Positions 61,242 through 64,000 of a stretch of 64,000 nt of DNA are shown one piece after another. The stretch is from Bacillus sp. FJAT-18017. GTDB taxonomy: Bacteria; Bacillota; Bacilli; Bacillales; Cytobacillaceae. The position numbers and the translations under genes are program-made. The stretch is from assembly GCF_001278805.1 (NCBI RefSeq), contig NZ_CP012602.1, forward strand, positions 3,569,501-3,633,500, in the 5' to 3' direction. Every line of letters begins with the position of its first letter. Position 1 is the first letter of the stretch. The notes under the pieces were generated by a model. The model saw only the letters and a list, made by a program, of their open reading frames with translations. It was not told where the DNA came from and did no database searches.

Positions 61242-61856
61242 TTATATACTTATATAAATAGTAACAGATAAATAGAGTAGATATAGAACTAGTGCAAGGA
61301 AAGCACCCGCCCAGCTAGTGTTTCCCTTTGCCTTTAGCCATTCCCTTTTTTCCAGGGGAGTCATGCTGCTTCGGTTCATTTGACTAAAACGGGTTTCGGC
61401 ATATTTAAAATAAATATAATTCCCTAACAGTCCCATAAGAATCCATAAAGATAACCCAAGGGTAAGAATTAAAACGGTAAAAACGCGGCCATACGGATGT
61501 TGATAGTCGCTTAAATAAGCCAGGATATCCAAACCCACAAGCATTCCCATAATTGCAAGGACAGGGGCTGGCATTTTTCTGAATCCGAACCAGACAGGCC
61601 CAAACAGGAACGCGGCCCAGTTCCAGCTAAGTTTGGATTCCCTGTCTTCCAGGTGATTCCATTGGCTATGGTAGTATTCATAGTTTTCCCCAATGAAGCA
61701 TTCCTCCCTTTGGCTTTTTAAAAGAAAGCCTTTTTCATATTCGATATCAGCAGGTGGGACAAAACGCTGTTTGGGCCTTTCGTATATAGACTTTCCGCAA
61801 TTGGAGCAAACTTTTTCATGGGCGGTGAGATACATTCCGCAAGATGTACAATACAT
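61242..61856 (-). CDS. Zinc-ribbon membrane protein, DUF2628
   Basis: A 204-residue protein with an N-terminal zinc ribbon (CTSCGMYLTAHEKVCSNCGK) and a membrane domain of four helices. The block LSWNWAAFLFGPVWFGFRKM is the DUF2628 signature. Helices include VLAIMGMLVGLDILAYL, VFTVLILTLGLSLWILMGLL and AGAFLALVLYLLYLSVTIYI. Function unknown. It begins three bases after a small upstream ORF, probably translationally coupled. Confidence 0.82.
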   Translation of the reverse strand: MYCTSCGMYLTAHEKVCSNCGKSIYERPKQRFVPPADIEYEKGFLLKSQREECFIGENYEYYHSQWNHLEDRESKLSWNWAAFLFGPVWFGFRKMPAPVLAIMGMLVGLDILAYLSDYQHPYGRVFTVLILTLGLSLWILMGLLGNYIYFKYAETRFSQMNRSSMTPLEKREWLKAKGNTSWAGAFLALVLYLLYLSVTIYISI

Positions 61857-61859
61857 CGG

Positions 61860-62054
61860 TTATTCCGCCTTCCAACACATGATTTTTAAGCTAAGGCAGT
61901 TAGTTTCAACTTTTTTCTGCTCATCATCCTCTTGTAATTTGTTTTTATGTATTTCTTCCTTAGCAGCAATAGGGTCTGTGAAATTTTCCAAGTTAATGGC
62001 AGGCAGCAGCAAGCCCAGAAGAAGAATTATAGGGATTAATACATAGGTTTCCAT
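61860..62054 (-). CDS. Small membrane-anchored protein, 64 residues
   Basis: METYVLIPIILLLGLLLPAI forms one N-terminal helix, followed by a charged tail with two cysteines. There is no good ribosome site, but the close coupling to the zinc-ribbon gene supports it. Unknown function. Confidence 0.5.
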   Translation of the reverse strand: METYVLIPIILLLGLLLPAINLENFTDPIAAKEEIHKNKLQEDDEQKKVETNCLSLKIMCWKAE

Positions 62055-62156
62055 TAATAACTAAGTCTTTTATACTATTCTTCAAGTTAATTGGAAAATC
62101 CTTCAAAAATTTACAAAAGACAAGAAATTTTCACATTTTTATAAAAATATAAAAAA

Positions 62157-62184
62157 CCAAGCCCACTTGATTTAGCAGGCTTGG
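62157..62184 (-). terminator. Terminator of the transporter gene
   Basis: CCAAGCC and GGCTTGG pair around 14 bases, followed on the minus strand by TTTTTTATATTT. Confidence 0.85.
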
Positions 62185-62190
62185 CATTTA

Positions 62191-63801
62191 TTATAAAAAG
62201 AAAATCAAAACTTGCGCTATGATTGCAATGAAAATGAGTGCGAACGGATAGGCTGCGGCATAGGCAATCGCAGGGTCATCGCTTTCCATTAGCTGGCTGG
62301 CAGCACCGAGGCCAGGCGTGCTTGTCATTCCTCCGCATATCGCTCCGATGGAATGAATGATGCTGAGTTTGAACAGCCTTCTTGATAAAAAGTAGCCGAC
62401 AATCATTGGAATGATGGTAATCAGAGCACCGCCAAATAACAGGCCGAAGCCTTCCTCCATCACTACCTCAACAACGCCTTGCCCTGCAGTTGTCCCCGCA
62501 CCTGCCAAGAACAAGACTAGCCCAATATCACCAATGACCTGGTTGGATGGCTGGAAGTAACGTGCCCGGATTGGACCGATTTTCCCGAAATGGCCAATAA
62601 TAAGTGCGATAAACAGCGGACCACCGGCAACTCCAAGTGTAATCGTCCCGAGCCATGGTATGTTGATAGGGGCCATACCAGCAAGGATGCCTATCAGCAA
62701 AATTAAGCTTAATGAAAGAATATGAACATTCGTTACAGTGAGATTTTTACCGCTGAACAGTTTTTCGACATCATTCAATCTATCTTCACTGCTGACTGCA
62801 AGGAGAACATCCCCTCGCTCCATGCGCCATTTTGGGCTTTGATTGTATTCAAAGCCGCCCCGTTCAATCCGGGTCACAGTGACTCCATACTTTCTTCTTA
62901 GCTCAAGCTCCCTCAATGTCTTGCCAATCATTTCCTCCGCTCCGACGGTAATCTTCCGAGGAACAATATGGTCATGATTTTCAAATTGGGTCTCGGCCTT
63001 TACACCGATTTGGCTGCAAAGCTTTTCCACATCCTCTTTTAAGCCTACAGCGACAAGATGGTCTCCGTTCAGGATGACTGTATCCCCCAGTGCAATGATG
63101 TTCCGATCCCCGCGAATGACTCGGCTGATAACAACACTGTTGTACTGATTGAACTGCTGATTGAAATGAAGTTCCTTCAAAGTCATCTTGTTCAATGATG
63201 GGTTTGTCACCTTGATTGTAATTACTTCAGGCGATTCCTCATTCCGGATTGGTCCAGATGTAGCCTCTAGGTCCTTTTTTAAATCAGTCTTTAACAATTT
63301 AGGCAGAATTTGAACAAACAGGACCACACCAAGAACGCCAAATGGATAGGCAATACCGTATCCAACTGATGCAATTGGGTCATTTGTTGCCTGCAAGGCT
63401 GCTGCGAGTCCGGGGGTACTGGTCAGTGCACCTGTCATAATTCCGATTCCGAGTGCCGGCGTAAGGTCAAACGCTTTTGTAACAAAGATTGTTACAATTG
63501 CACCTGTAAGGACAATAAAAAGCCCCAGAATCCCAAATACCACTCCGCTGGTCCTCATCATCCTGAAAAAGCGCGGGCCCGCCTGAAGTCCAACAGCAAC
63601 TATGAATAAACTAAGTCCCAGCTGCTGGATAGTTTCATTTATTTGATAGCCAAAATGGCCGAATATCATCGCTACAAAAAGGACGCCCGATGTCCCAAGG
63701 CTTAAGCCTTTGACGCTCAGCTTACCAAGTACCGAACCGAGGAACAGGATCAAAAACAATAAAAACAGCTGTTCGTCGAGCAAAGGTGTCAGAAAATCCA
63801 T
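62191..63801 (-). CDS. YidE/AspT-like transporter with two RCK_C domains
   Basis: A 536-residue membrane protein of the aspartate:alanine exchanger group. Two membrane halves each carry the conserved TSTPGLAAALQ and TSTPGLGAASQ motif with about five helices. Between them two RCK_C (TrkA_C) domains fill roughly 195-365 (EVITIKVTNPSLNKMTLKEL and RKITVGAEEMIGKTLRELEL), likely binding a nucleotide or c-di-AMP. Substrate unknown; relatives exchange amino or dicarboxylic acids. ATG after GGAGGATACTATAA. Confidence 0.9.
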   Translation of the reverse strand: MDFLTPLLDEQLFLLFLILFLGSVLGKLSVKGLSLGTSGVLFVAMIFGHFGYQINETIQQLGLSLFIVAVGLQAGPRFFRMMRTSGVVFGILGLFIVLTGAIVTIFVTKAFDLTPALGIGIMTGALTSTPGLAAALQATNDPIASVGYGIAYPFGVLGVVLFVQILPKLLKTDLKKDLEATSGPIRNEESPEVITIKVTNPSLNKMTLKELHFNQQFNQYNSVVISRVIRGDRNIIALGDTVILNGDHLVAVGLKEDVEKLCSQIGVKAETQFENHDHIVPRKITVGAEEMIGKTLRELELRRKYGVTVTRIERGGFEYNQSPKWRMERGDVLLAVSSEDRLNDVEKLFSGKNLTVTNVHILSLSLILLIGILAGMAPINIPWLGTITLGVAGGPLFIALIIGHFGKIGPIRARYFQPSNQVIGDIGLVLFLAGAGTTAGQGVVEVVMEEGFGLLFGGALITIIPMIVGYFLSRRLFKLSIIHSIGAICGGMTSTPGLGAASQLMESDDPAIAYAAAYPFALIFIAIIAQVLIFFL

Positions 63802-64000
63802 TTATAGTATCCTCCGTATAGAACGCATTTTACAATTTCAACTTTCCAATTCTATCATGTTTTAATTTATTGTCTATCGTCCGGTAGAAAAGTTCATCGG
63901 AATGTAAAAACTCTCTGCCTTTTTATGGTGTACCCGTTTTCAAGCAGTAGGAGATGCCTGCTACGAAGGTTTTGAACTTATTCCAGGGTGAGTTTGGCAT
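63802..64000. other. Window end, upstream of the transporter gene
   Basis: It holds the transporter ribosome site and AT-rich promoter region. On the minus strand a frame is open from the window edge to a TAA at 63923 (ending SYCLKTGTP), which could be the tail of another gene, but 25 codons are too few to judge. Confidence 0.3.

Noticed and set aside
63923..64000. C-terminal end of a further gene on the minus strand
   Set aside because: The frame is open for only 25 codons to the window edge. No family can be recognised, so it cannot be claimed as a gene.

Overview
The window looks like chromosomal DNA from a free-living, aerobic to facultative member of the Bacillaceae, close to Bacillus, Mesobacillus or Cytobacillus. 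The signs are low-to-moderate GC, strong AGGAGG-type ribosome sites with several TTG and GTG starts, U-tailed terminators, an S-box and an RFN riboswitch. There are also many proteins of Bacillus type: YuzB, TrhO, YycE, YkoP/YkoQ, YwaC/RelP, OpuF and a YtrA-type regulator. I see no rRNA, tRNA, CRISPR array, transposase or prophage block. About 67 genes are supported, most on the minus strand.

Layout. 1-2.2 kb: the 3' half of a SAM (S-box) riboswitch leads a two-gene operon, a flavin monooxygenase of the LLM class plus a RimK-like ATP-grasp ligase. 2.3-10.4 kb: riboflavin synthesis in two operons, FMN-riboswitch-ribE-ribB-ribH and ribA-ribD-HAD phosphatase, separated by an ABC-2 export system. 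11-19 kb: membrane proteins, a VOC protein, a CPBP protease, a PAS/GGDEF/EAL/PilZ c-di-GMP protein followed by a GAF-like protein and an Xre regulator, then an L,D-transpeptidase. 19.4-25 kb: a heterodimeric ABC exporter and a POT peptide transporter. 25.6-32.5 kb: a cysteine-rich HTH regulator facing sodA, then a glycosyltransferase, phosphoesterases and YkoP. 33-39.2 kb: trhO, yuzB, murB, a flavin reductase, a second DUF1450 protein, a HesB-like protein, a 6-phospho-beta-glucosidase and a lone [NiFe]-hydrogenase small subunit behind an FNR box. 39.5-44.3 kb: a YtrA-type ABC operon, a lysozyme-like protein and the alarmone synthetase YwaC. 44.5-48.2 kb: the osmolyte transporter OpuFA-OpuFB and a BusR-like GntR/RCK_C repressor. 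48.4-54 kb: an HrtAB-like ABC system, a CarH/LitR-type B12 regulator and an MFS exporter. 54-64 kb: GrpB, a secreted subtilase, an SCP2 protein behind a FadR-like operator, a methyltransferase, an M20 peptidase with a frameshifted end, an ATPase and a YidE/AspT-like transporter.

How the genes fit together. All enzyme steps from GTP and ribulose-5-phosphate to riboflavin can be assigned here, including a candidate for the dephosphorylation step. Signal-nucleotide biology recurs: c-di-GMP (14.4 kb), (p)ppGpp (43 kb) and probably c-di-AMP (the BusR-like protein beside OpuF).

The most unusual items are three. First, 52-bp tandem repeats at two distant loci share a core but carry different palindromes at the same phase, with a weaker third locus. 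Second, there is an intact, apparently FNR-controlled hydrogenase small subunit with no large subunit in the window. Third, an S-box controls an LLM/ATP-grasp pair of unknown product.
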